Origin: an uncultured Dehalococcoidia bacterium
Lineage (GTDB): Bacteria > Chloroflexota > Dehalococcoidia > Lucifugimonadales > CATOSD01
DNA length: 64,000 bases
Assembly: GCA_951812395.1 (NCBI GenBank)
Contig: CATOSD010000002.1
Coordinates: 982,442-1,046,441 of the forward strand
Direction: 5' to 3'
Shown: piece after piece, positions 29,895 to 37,471 of the stretch
How positions within the stretch are numbered: position 1 is the stretch's first letter
Layout: each line of letters begins with the position of its first letter
Program-made: the position numbers and the translations under genes
The notes under the pieces: model-generated
What the model was told of the DNA's origin: nothing
What the model saw: the letters and a program-made list of their open reading frames with translations, nothing else
Databases searched by the model: none

Positions 29895-30785
29895 GTGAGC
29901 GAACTCGAAACGCGGCCCACGCCAAGGGTGATCGACTTCCACACCCACGCCTTCCCGCCATGGCTGCGGGACCGGCGCGACCGCTACCTGCAGAGCGACG
30001 CGACGTTCGGCGAGCTGTTCTCCAATCCCAGGTCCAAGATGTCCACAGCCGACGAGCTCGTCGAGGCGATGGACGCCGACGGCGTGGACGCATCCGTTGT
30101 GATGGGCATGGGCTGGACCGACCACGGTCTGGCGAGCCAGGTCAACGATTACCTGACCGAGTCGGTTCGTCGTTATCCTGGCAGGCTATACGGATTCGGC
30201 GGCGTCAATCCGGCCTGGGGCGACCTGGCGGCGCGGGAGGCCGAGCGGTGCGCGGCCGCCGGGCTCGTCGGCGTAGGTGAGCTGCACCCCGACACCCAGG
30301 GCTACGACATTGGCGACGAGCGGACGATGGCCCCGCTGATGGAAGCGGCGAATCACCTTGGCCTCATCGTGACCACCCACTCGTCCGAACCGGTGGGCCA
30401 CACCTACCCGGGCAAGGGAGCCACGTGGCCCGAATCGCTATGGCGGTTCATCCTGGCGTTCCCGGGCGTGGACATCGTGTGCGCCCACTGGGGCGGCGGC
30501 CTTCCCTTCTACGCCCTGATGCCTGAGGTCGAAGAGAGCCTGTCGAGAGTCTACTTCGACTCGGCGGCGTCGCCGTTCCTGTACTCGGCCTCGGTGTTCC
30601 CTACTGTCGCGGCGCTGTCCGGCGTGGAGCGAGTGCTGTTGGGCAGCGACTACCCGCTGCTCCGGGCGCGACGGCTTATCGACGAGGCGCGGCGAACCGT
30701 GACATCGGAGGACGACTTGGCGGCGATCCTGGGAGGCAACGCCGAGCGGCTGCTGGCGCAGGCTGGGGGAAAATCTAAGGCTTAG
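29895..30785 (+). CDS. Amidohydrolase_2-family metal-dependent hydrolase
   Basis: 296 residues from a GTG at 29895. DFHTHAFPP gives the metal-binding HxH, then VGVGELHPDTQGYD, THSSEPVGHTYPGKG, IVCAHWGGGLPFYAL and LLGSDYPLLRA (the conserved Asp) follow in the order expected for TIM-barrel amidohydrolases related to ACMS decarboxylase. Members hydrolyse or decarboxylate aromatic and lactone acids. It follows enolase by 21 bases and overlaps the end of the convergent FIST gene by 11 bases. Confidence 0.85.
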   Translation: MSELETRPTPRVIDFHTHAFPPWLRDRRDRYLQSDATFGELFSNPRSKMSTADELVEAMDADGVDASVVMGMGWTDHGLASQVNDYLTESVRRYPGRLYGFGGVNPAWGDLAAREAERCAAAGLVGVGELHPDTQGYDIGDERTMAPLMEAANHLGLIVTTHSSEPVGHTYPGKGATWPESLWRFILAFPGVDIVCAHWGGGLPFYALMPEVEESLSRVYFDSAASPFLYSASVFPTVAALSGVERVLLGSDYPLLRARRLIDEARRTVTSEDDLAAILGGNAERLLAQAGGKSKA

Positions 30786-31959
30786 GTCGGAACACGCCGA
30801 ACGAGCTGGTGTAGCCGTGCAGGTAGGTTGAGCCTCCGACTTGGCCGATCTCGCCGTTGCAGAAGAACCCGGTCAGCGGCATAGGGCCCAGTTTATCGCG
30901 GAACATGTCGGTGTCGTGGTCGGCCCGCCCGTACAGGTAAGACCCCCTGCCGAGGCAGGAGAACAGCAGCGCCCCGGCCTCTCCGTGAGTTGCGTGCGTA
31001 TCCAGGTAGCGTTCGAGCACCGCGTCCAGGTCCTGCGCCGAGGTGTCGGCGTCCCGCAGGTGGAACTGCACTATCTGGCCCTCTTTGAGCATCTCGCCGA
31101 TTGCGAGCACTCCACGCTTGCCGTCCACACCGACGATGTTGCGGATGAGGAAGTCTCCCTGCTGCGGCGACTCGTTCATACCGTCCATCACTATCCCGAG
31201 AAAAAGCGAGGTCTGTGCAAGCTCTCTATCGCGGTCGCTCAGCCCAACGAACACCTCCTTGAGCGCCTCGAACGGCGTGCGTCCGTCAACCCCTATCAGC
31301 ACGTTTTGCTGGCACTCCGATATCTGCATGGGCACACCGATGGGCCGGCAGCCCTGCGCGACGACGGTGTCGATCATCACGTCGCCGCTGAACGCCAGCC
31401 CCACCATGCCGGCGTGGTGAACCTCGTCGCCCAGGAACAGCGCGTTGGCGCCCGGCTGGCTTCCACCACTTGCGAGGCCGCCAATCTTGACACTGCCGGG
31501 GAAGGCGTAGTCGAGCCCCATCAGCAGGAACTCCCCTCTTACGCTGAATGGGTCGGCGAGAAGCAGAAACTGTGGATCGTTCCCCGCCGACGTGTGGAGG
31601 AGCGCCTCCCAGTCTTGGGGCGGCGCGTCCCCGTCCGGCAGGGCGGAGTCTTCCACGTGGAACGGTATGATGGATACGCCCGGCATCTGTGCGGCGGCCA
31701 TCGCGAAACCGGGACGGTTTTCCACCTCAGCGCCGGCGCCTATCACGCCGCCGCTGGAGCAGCCGACCAGCACGCCACCCGGCAGCGCAGCGCCGACGAG
31801 CGAGGGCACGTCGGCAAAGCTGTCGGCGTGGTGGGCCGACGCGAACGCGACAACGAGGTCGGGGCGCGCGCCCTCCAGTTCGGTGTTGAGCCTGGCGGCG
31901 CAGTCCCGCACCGCCTCGGCGAGAGTGTCCGCCTCGGATACCGCTGAACTCCATCTCAT
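30775..31959 (-). CDS. FIST-domain protein (small-ligand sensor, N and C domains)
   Basis: 394 residues with FIST N (residues ~20-200: VVAFASAHHADSF, GCSSGGVIG, FLLMGLDYAFPGSVKIGGLASGG) and FIST C (~220-360: GRTPFEALKEVFVGL, IRNIVGVDGKRGVLAIGEMLKEGQIVQFHLRD and ALLFSCLGRGSYLYG). The fold is thought to sense small molecules such as amino acids in signalling proteins. Here it stands alone with no kinase or cyclase domain. GGGAGAGCAG lies just upstream of the ATG at 31957-31959. A conserved small acidic gene lies 62 bases upstream on the same strand. Confidence 0.88.
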   Translation of the reverse strand: MRWSSAVSEADTLAEAVRDCAARLNTELEGARPDLVVAFASAHHADSFADVPSLVGAALPGGVLVGCSSGGVIGAGAEVENRPGFAMAAAQMPGVSIIPFHVEDSALPDGDAPPQDWEALLHTSAGNDPQFLLLADPFSVRGEFLLMGLDYAFPGSVKIGGLASGGSQPGANALFLGDEVHHAGMVGLAFSGDVMIDTVVAQGCRPIGVPMQISECQQNVLIGVDGRTPFEALKEVFVGLSDRDRELAQTSLFLGIVMDGMNESPQQGDFLIRNIVGVDGKRGVLAIGEMLKEGQIVQFHLRDADTSAQDLDAVLERYLDTHATHGEAGALLFSCLGRGSYLYGRADHDTDMFRDKLGPMPLTGFFCNGEIGQVGGSTYLHGYTSSFGVFRPKP

Positions 31960-32021
31960 CTGCTCTCCCCCTTGTGGACTCTCGCCGGCGGCCCTGGCCG
32001 CCCCGGTCTCAGTGTTACTGA

Positions 32022-32273
32022 CTAGAATTCGTCGTCCTCTTCCACCTCGAGGAAGCCCTTGCTCCTCAAGTCCGCGTCCAGTGCGGGCAGCCAGTCGCGA
32101 GTGGATACGTTGGCGGGTACGGTTATCTCGACTGCGCCGGACGGCTGGAGGCTCAGCGAGCCGTCGCCGCTCTTTTCCAGCGGAACGCTGATCTGCTCCC
32201 TGTCGATACCGTAGCGGTCCGTGACCTCATAGAGAGCCATCATGTCGTCCATGGAAATGATGTCGTCGGCCAT
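32022..32273 (-). CDS. Small acidic hypothetical protein, 83 aa
   Basis: Starts MADDIISMDDMMALYEVTDR and ends GFLEVEEDDEF. Very acidic at both ends, no Cys, no membrane segment; mixed alpha/beta content is plausible. No family recognised. It lies directly upstream of the FIST gene in the same direction, so they are probably co-transcribed. The coding bias agrees with its neighbours and the ATG at 32271-32273 is the only sensible start. Confidence 0.55.
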   Translation of the reverse strand: MADDIISMDDMMALYEVTDRYGIDREQISVPLEKSGDGSLSLQPSGAVEITVPANVSTRDWLPALDADLRSKGFLEVEEDDEF

Positions 32274-32395
32274 TGCGGCGCCGCTCCCAACTCGCTTGTA
32301 ACAATTTTGTCAGCAGGTACAATGAGGTTACACTACGACACAAAGCCGAATCAATTCAAGCGGGGCCTGCCCGCGCGCCGTATGGGAGGATGCCG

Positions 32396-33232
32396 ATGGC
32401 AAGACTCGATGGACAGGTGGCCATTGTAACGGGCGGCGCACTCGGCATCGGTGGCGCAGCCGCGAGACGGCTGGCCGAGGAGGGCGCGAAGGCGCTCATC
32501 TCGGATATCGACCTCGACGCGGGGGAGGCCAACGCGCGCAGGATTAGGGAGGCCGGCGGCGAGGCCCAGGTGGTGCGGGCCGACGTGGGCAGCCACGACG
32601 ACATACGCGGCATGATCGAGCGGGCGGTTGAACTGTGGGGCAGGCTCGACATCCTGGTCAACAACGCCTACAGCCCGGCGCACGGCCCGGACACCGGCAG
32701 CGCTCTGGACGTGACCGAAGAGCGGTGGGACTTCGAGATGGGAGTCCTCGCCAAGTCCATCTTTCTCGGCGTCAAGTACGCGGTGCCGGAGATGCGTAAG
32801 ACGGGCGCGGGCAGCATTGTCAACATCGCCTCCGTCCACGGCCTGCTGATGGCGCCCGGCAAGCTGGTGTACGAGGCGGGCAAGTCCGCCGTAATTGGTA
32901 TGACGCGCCAGATGGCAACCGACTTCGGTCCGATGAACATACGGGTCAACGCCATCTGCCCGGGCCACATCGTGACGGAGCGCATAGAGGCGAGCTACGG
33001 CGAAGACCGCTCCGGAGCGCACTTCCTGGCTGACCAGTACCCGCTGCGAAGGGTCGGTCGCCCGGTGGACGTCGCGAACGCGATTGTCTTCCTCTGCTCG
33101 GACGAGGCCTCGTTCATCACCGGCCACGCCCTGGCCGTGGACGGCGGGCTGACGGTGCAGCTGCAGGAGGACTTCGGCGTTCGCCAGGCCCACTATGCGC
33201 AGCAGACGCCGGGACTGAAACTGCCGTACTAG
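32396..33232 (+). CDS. SDR-family oxidoreductase
   Basis: 278 residues from the second of two close ATGs (32396), which sits the right distance from GGGAGG; the open frame upstream to 32273 is not used. TGGALGIGG, DVGSHDD, ILVNNAYSPAHG, IVNIASVHG (Ser146) and LVYEAGKSAVIG (Tyr159, Lys163) form a complete active site. A box pair TTGTCA-N16-TACACT about 45 bases upstream could be its promoter. It is followed after 47 bases by another SDR; substrate unknown. Confidence 0.88.
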   Translation: MARLDGQVAIVTGGALGIGGAAARRLAEEGAKALISDIDLDAGEANARRIREAGGEAQVVRADVGSHDDIRGMIERAVELWGRLDILVNNAYSPAHGPDTGSALDVTEERWDFEMGVLAKSIFLGVKYAVPEMRKTGAGSIVNIASVHGLLMAPGKLVYEAGKSAVIGMTRQMATDFGPMNIRVNAICPGHIVTERIEASYGEDRSGAHFLADQYPLRRVGRPVDVANAIVFLCSDEASFITGHALAVDGGLTVQLQEDFGVRQAHYAQQTPGLKLPY

Positions 33233-33279
33233 ACGCATGGGGGCCAGAAAACAGGGCCTATAGCAAAAGGAGCGATTCA

Positions 33280-34074
33280 ATGGACCTTCAGCTAACCGGC
33301 AAAGTCGCCATCGTGACCGGCGGCAGCGTGGGCATCGGCAAGGCGATAGCGCGAGAACTGGCGCGAGAGGGCGTCAACGTGGTGATCTGCGCCAGGCGCG
33401 AGGGGCTGCTCGAGGAGGCGGCGCAGGAGCTTTCGGCCGAGACCGGCGGGCGAATCATCGCCGTTCCCGCCGACACCACCAGCAACCAGTCCGTGCAGGG
33501 GCTGGTGGACGCCACGATGGCCGAGTTCGGCAGGGTCGACATACTGGTGAACAACGCCGCTTACCCGGGCGGCCTGGTGGGCGGCGGCCTGGACGACGCC
33601 AGCGACGAGGACCTGCTGGCCGACCTGAACACCAAGGTGGTGGGCTACCTGCGTTGCGCCAAGGCGGTCGCCCCCATTCTGAGGGAACAGGGCTGGGGTC
33701 GCATAATCAACATCGGCGGCATGGCGTCGCGCAACGCCGGCACCTACAGCGGCGTTCGCAACCTGGCGCTCGTACACATGACCAAGACGCTGTCGAACGA
33801 GCTCGGCCCGCACGGCGTAAACGTCAACGTCGTGCACCCGGGCACGACCCGCACGGAGCGCACCGGCCCCATGCATGAGGAGCAGGCCGAGCGCGAGGGC
33901 GTGTCGGTGGAGGAAGTGGAGTCTCGCATTGCGGAGGGCATCGCAATCCGGAAAATCGTCGACGCAACCGAGATCGCATACGTCGTCGCGTTCCTCGCGT
34001 CCCCGCTGGCGGGCGCGGTCACCGGCGAGGCGATAGCGGCCAGCGGCGGCGTCGGCCTGGCCGTGCAGCAGTAG
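33280..34074 (+). CDS. SDR-family oxidoreductase with non-standard YxxxR
   Basis: 264 residues. Normal cofactor half: VTGGSVGIG (12-20), CARREG, DILVNNAAYPGG. The active site deviates: INIGGMASRNAGTYSGVRN has Tyr156 with Arg160 instead of Lys, and Gly where the catalytic Ser is normally found. RNPLRTE-type 3' region HPGTTRTERTGPM is normal. It overlaps no neighbours and precedes the phosphodiesterase gene by 23 bases. Either altered chemistry or loss of activity. Confidence 0.85.
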   Translation: MDLQLTGKVAIVTGGSVGIGKAIARELAREGVNVVICARREGLLEEAAQELSAETGGRIIAVPADTTSNQSVQGLVDATMAEFGRVDILVNNAAYPGGLVGGGLDDASDEDLLADLNTKVVGYLRCAKAVAPILREQGWGRIINIGGMASRNAGTYSGVRNLALVHMTKTLSNELGPHGVNVNVVHPGTTRTERTGPMHEEQAEREGVSVEEVESRIAEGIAIRKIVDATEIAYVVAFLASPLAGAVTGEAIAASGGVGLAVQQ

Positions 34075-34097
34075 CCCGATCCGAGGAGCGCCGCGCG

Positions 34098-34700
34098 TTG
34101 AGTAAACCGGTTCGCGCGTTCCTGGCGATAGAACTGCCCGGCTCCGTAAAGGCCGCGCTGGCCCGCGTGGTGGCGGAACTCAGGGCTGCCCGGTTGGGCG
34201 GGCTGCGGCTCGTTCGTCCGGAGGGCATCCACCTGACGCTCAAGTTCCTGGGCGACGTGCCGGTTAACCGGATAGACGCAATCGGCGCCGCCGCCGAGCG
34301 CGCCGCCGACCGACACGCGCCGTTCACCCTCTCGCTGAGCGGCGTCGGCGCGTTTCCGGGCGGTCGCGCTCCCCGCGTGCTGTGGGCCGGCATCGCCGGA
34401 GACCTGGACAGCCTGCGGGCGCTCCAGTCCAGCGTGGACGGCAGCCTGGCTCAGTTGGGCTTTGCCAGAGAGCGCCGCGCGTTCAACCCGCACCTCACGC
34501 TCGCCCGGATGCGCGACTCCGCATCGAGAGAGGACCGGTCTCGCGCACTCTGTGTGCTGCGTGCCGCGCAGCCTGAGGAGGCGCTGGGCTTCGACGTGGA
34601 CGCGACCGCGCTGTTTCAGAGCACGCTCGGGCCCGGCGGCGCGGTCTACCGGCGGTTGTTGCGCGTGCCGCTGGCTGGAGCGCGACCGGATTCGGCGTGA
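34098..34700 (+). CDS. thpR: RNA 2',3'-cyclic phosphodiesterase (ThpR/LigT type)
   Basis: 200 residues from a TTG at 34098 (start inferred from the N-terminus SKPVRAFLAIELPGS). The 2H phosphoesterase superfamily pattern is clear: HLTLKFLG (about residue 51) and HLTLARM (about residue 133), two HxTx motifs that form the catalytic pair. It hydrolyses 2',3'-cyclic phosphates on RNA, often tRNA-derived, to 2'-phosphates. The gene is the last in a run of plus-strand genes and is followed by about 650 bases of non-coding DNA. Confidence 0.9.
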   Translation: MSKPVRAFLAIELPGSVKAALARVVAELRAARLGGLRLVRPEGIHLTLKFLGDVPVNRIDAIGAAAERAADRHAPFTLSLSGVGAFPGGRAPRVLWAGIAGDLDSLRALQSSVDGSLAQLGFARERRAFNPHLTLARMRDSASREDRSRALCVLRAAQPEEALGFDVDATALFQSTLGPGGAVYRRLLRVPLAGARPDSA

Positions 34701-34869
34701 CGCGCTGACTTGCGGCGGCGCCTTTGAGAGTGGGGCTTGTTTCAAATGACCAGGTGCATCCGAAAACGTCTCCCTCTCCAACAAACCACCCCCGCGCCTG
34801 ACCCTGGACCCACGGCAACCGCCTTGCGTTCTCCATATTGCATAGCCAGTGTCTCCGGGACCCCCCCCC

Positions 34870-35190
34870 CAACACACACCGTCGCCCAAACCCGGTCCAT
34901 TCGCGCGTAAGTACCCGAGATAACGTCACTTTCCTGCGCCAACCATGTCCCGGCCATGACCCGCACACGCCCCACACACGACCCGCGTGTGCACCGAGTC
35001 TGCGCGATTTCTCCCCATTAAGTTCGCTCCAGTCCCGCAGTTTCGCCAACCCTGTCTTCCTCTGTCATGCGGCGCCACACTTTTCTCCAAGAACTCCCCG
35101 CAGGCGCTACAGATTCGGCCACGACCGGCGGCGCCCTCAACTACGAGACGCACACAATGTCGCAGAATCGAACAGATTTCGGCTTCTCGA
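34870..35190. repeat. Dispersed non-coding element, copy A
   Basis: Aligns by eye with 43500-44010: shared blocks include TGACCCGCACACGCCCCACA, then TTTCGCCA, and near the end ATGTCGCAGAA with AACAGATTT. The match is broken by many substitutions, so it is an old duplication or a mobile-element relic. Compared with copy B it lacks about 165 internal bases, with a clean join after TTTCGCCA near 35048. Neither copy encodes a plausible protein. Confidence 0.7.
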
Positions 35191-35227
35191 GTATCCTGTC
35201 CACGTGGAAGTAGGGAGCGAGACCAAC

Positions 35228-35260
35228 CGTATGCCCCGCAGTCTCGCAGCGGGGCATACG
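35228..35260. repeat. Perfect 12-bp hairpin upstream of argJ
   Basis: CGTATGCCCCGC and GCGGGGCATACG with a 9-base loop. Not followed by a T-run on the plus strand, so it is more likely an operator, a mobile-element end or the terminator of a transcript entering from the left than an intrinsic terminator. Confidence 0.55.
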
Positions 35261-35276
35261 AGGGTGGCTGGCTTTT

Positions 35277-35308
35277 CGCAAGTCTACGCCTACTATGTTA
35301 TACTTGCG
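35277..35308 (+). promoter_or_regulatory. Possible argJ promoter flanked by an inverted repeat
   Basis: Two possible -10 boxes, TATGTT (35294-35299) and TATACT (35299-35304), lie inside and beside an inverted repeat CGCAAGT / ACTTGCG (35277-35283 and 35302-35308). The -35 is weak. The symmetrical pair over the promoter would suit a dimeric repressor such as an arginine regulator, but this is inference. Confidence 0.4.
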
Positions 35309-35354
35309 CAGTTTTCGGCAACACGACTCTAGCACCACACGGGAGAAGCGAGCC

Positions 35355-36572
35355 TTGGCCGCAAAGATCGACCTCATTCCAGACGGAAGCGTAACTTCCG
35401 CGGCGGGTTTCTTCGCCGGCGGAACGTATGCGGGCCTCAAGACGCAGGGAGATGGCGTGCTCGACCTCGGAATCCTGCTGTCCGAACGCTCTGCCACTCT
35501 AGCGGCGACCTTCTCCACTAACCGAATTCTCTCCCCGTCCGTTACCGTGAGCCGGGAGCGTGCGGAGCGCGGGTCTGCCCGCGCTGTGGTCGCCAACAGC
35601 GGCTGCGCCAACTGTTGCGTCGGCGACCAGGGTCGCGAGGACGCCGTAGAGATGGCGGCGCTGGCCGCGAGGCACGTCGGCGTCGACCCCGAAGACGTGC
35701 TGGTCGCCAGCACCGGCATGATAGGCGTGGAACTGCCGATGGCCTTGATTCGCCAACACGTGGGCAACGTGGAACTGACCGCGGAAGGCGGCCACGATTT
35801 CGCCCGCTCGATTATGACCACCGACTCGCACAAGAAAGACTTGGCCGTCAGCGTGGAGCTGGACGGCCGGCGGGTTACGGTCGGCGGCGCTGCCAAGGGC
35901 GTGGGCATGATCCACCCCAACATGGCGACGATGCTGTGCTTCATAGCCACGGACGCTACGGCGGAGCAGGACTTCCTGAGTACCGCGCTGAGCGAGGCTG
36001 TCGATCTGAGCTTCAATATGATCGACGTCGACGGCGACCAGAGCACGAATGACACCGTGCTCGTTTTGGCGAACGGCGCGGCGGGTGGGCCGGCGATCCA
36101 GCCGGGAACGGCGGCCGCGGCCGACTTCCAGGAGGCGCTGACCTACGTCTGCACCGAGCTGGCAAAGGAACTGGTGCGCGACGGTGAGGGGGCGCAACGC
36201 CTCATCGAGGTCCAGGTGAGCGGGGCAGCCAGCGAGTCCGACGCTCGCGTCGCGGCCCGCGAGATCGCCTCCTCGTCCCTCGTCAAGGCGGCAGTACACG
36301 GTCGGGACCCCAACTGGGGCCGCATCATGATGGCTCTCGGAAAGAGCGGCGCCCAGATGGACGAGTCCAGGATTAAGCTGTTTATCAACGGCATCCAAAT
36401 CGTTCACGATGGTAAGGCCATCCCCTACTCTATTGACGCGGTGGTGGGCGCGATGGGCGGCAGCGAGGTGACGTTCGGCGTCGAGCTGGACATAGGCGAC
36501 GCCAGCGCCCGAGCGTGGGGATGCGACCTCACCGAAGAGTACGTGACCTTCAACTCGGCCTACAGCACCTAG
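35355..36572 (+). CDS. argJ: Bifunctional glutamate N-acetyltransferase / amino-acid acetyltransferase
   Basis: 405 residues from the TTG at 35355, with GGGAGAAG seven bases upstream; an upstream in-frame ATG (35295) adds a stretch absent from homologues. ArgJ transfers the acetyl group of N-acetylornithine to glutamate, recycling acetyl in arginine synthesis. Visible: VTSAAGFFAGG, NSGCANCCVGDQG, ASTGMIGVELP, SDSHKKD and the self-cleavage site MIHPNMATML, where Thr192 becomes the nucleophilic N-terminus of the beta chain, and GRDPNWGRIM. It leads an operon argJ-argB-UPF0182-argD. Confidence 0.95.
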   Translation: MAAKIDLIPDGSVTSAAGFFAGGTYAGLKTQGDGVLDLGILLSERSATLAATFSTNRILSPSVTVSRERAERGSARAVVANSGCANCCVGDQGREDAVEMAALAARHVGVDPEDVLVASTGMIGVELPMALIRQHVGNVELTAEGGHDFARSIMTTDSHKKDLAVSVELDGRRVTVGGAAKGVGMIHPNMATMLCFIATDATAEQDFLSTALSEAVDLSFNMIDVDGDQSTNDTVLVLANGAAGGPAIQPGTAAAADFQEALTYVCTELAKELVRDGEGAQRLIEVQVSGAASESDARVAAREIASSSLVKAAVHGRDPNWGRIMMALGKSGAQMDESRIKLFINGIQIVHDGKAIPYSIDAVVGAMGGSEVTFGVELDIGDASARAWGCDLTEEYVTFNSAYST

Positions 36573-36582
36573 GCCGCAAGCC

Positions 36583-37464
36583 ATGAACACCGGACGGCTC
36601 ACCCAGGATGTGGAGACGCTCGCTTGCGCGGCAAACGGCCGCGCCCCGGTCGAGGCATCGACAGCCAGTACACGAGAGGAGCCTCTATCCAATGGGACGA
36701 CTGTAGTCAAGATTGGCGGCAGCACGCTGGGCAGCCACGACACCACCCTGGAAGACCTGGTGGCGCTTCAGCGGGAGGGCCGCACGGCCGTGGTGGTGCA
36801 CGGCGGCGGCAAAGTAATTTCCGAGTGGATGGAGAAGCAGGGCGTCAAGCCCAAATTCGTGCGAGGCTTGCGGGTAACCGACGAGCAGAGCCTGGACATC
36901 GCCGTCGCGGTACTGACCGGTCTCATCAACAAGACGCTGGTGGCGTCGCTTGCGGCGGCGGGCGGAAAGGCGATGGGGCTGAGCGGCGCAGACGGCGGGA
37001 TGATCAGGGGCGTCGTCAAGGACCCGGAGTTGGGGCTGGTGGGCACCGTAACCGGTGTTGACCCTGAGCCGATTCACGCGGTGATGAGGGCGGGGTACAT
37101 TCCCGTAATCGCACCGGTCGCGGTGTACGGCTTGACGGATTCCTCTCAAACCACGCTGCTGAACATCAACGCCGACACCGCCGCTGGGGAAGTGGCGGCG
37201 GCGATCGGCGCCGAACGGCTGGTGTTTCTCACGGACGTCGAGGGCGTCTACGACAATTCTCGCCGCGTCATCCCGCGGCTCACCGAACGCCAGGCGCGGG
37301 GCCTCATCGGCTCCAGCGTTATCGGCGGCGGCATGATTCCCAAGCTGGAGGCGTGCTTAACGTCACTGAGCGGGGGCAGCGTGGCTCACATAGTCGACGG
37401 ACGCCTGACAAGAGCCCTCACGGAGACGCTGAACGGCAAGGCGACTGGAACCAGGATAGGTTAG
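36583..37464 (+). CDS. argB: Acetylglutamate kinase
   Basis: 293 residues from the ATG at 36583, ten bases after argJ. The amino-acid kinase core begins at TTVVKIGGST (about residue 39); VVVHGGGKVISEWME, RVTDEQSLDIAV, INKTL, VTGVDPEPI, LLNINADTAAGEVAAA and VFLTDVEGVYD follow. It phosphorylates N-acetylglutamate, second step of arginine synthesis. The first ~38 residues, rich in Ser/Thr/Glu and low in predicted structure, have no counterpart in the short ArgB forms and may be regulatory or simply a longer predicted start. Confidence 0.94.
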   Translation: MNTGRLTQDVETLACAANGRAPVEASTASTREEPLSNGTTVVKIGGSTLGSHDTTLEDLVALQREGRTAVVVHGGGKVISEWMEKQGVKPKFVRGLRVTDEQSLDIAVAVLTGLINKTLVASLAAAGGKAMGLSGADGGMIRGVVKDPELGLVGTVTGVDPEPIHAVMRAGYIPVIAPVAVYGLTDSSQTTLLNINADTAAGEVAAAIGAERLVFLTDVEGVYDNSRRVIPRLTERQARGLIGSSVIGGGMIPKLEACLTSLSGGSVAHIVDGRLTRALTETLNGKATGTRIG

Positions 37465-37471
37465 CGACGTT

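Larger units (their letters stand above)
34701..35354. other. Intergenic region holding a dispersed element and the argJ promoter
   Basis: About 650 bases without a gene. It holds a run of C (34861-34872 area), repeat element A (next entry), a perfect 12-bp hairpin at 35228-35260 and the argJ promoter zone. Short open frames here have no ribosome site and lie in the repeat. Confidence 0.6.

Noticed and set aside
35499-36746. 415-residue minus-strand frame opposite argJ
   Set aside because: Shadow of argJ with no ribosome site and no recognisable domain.
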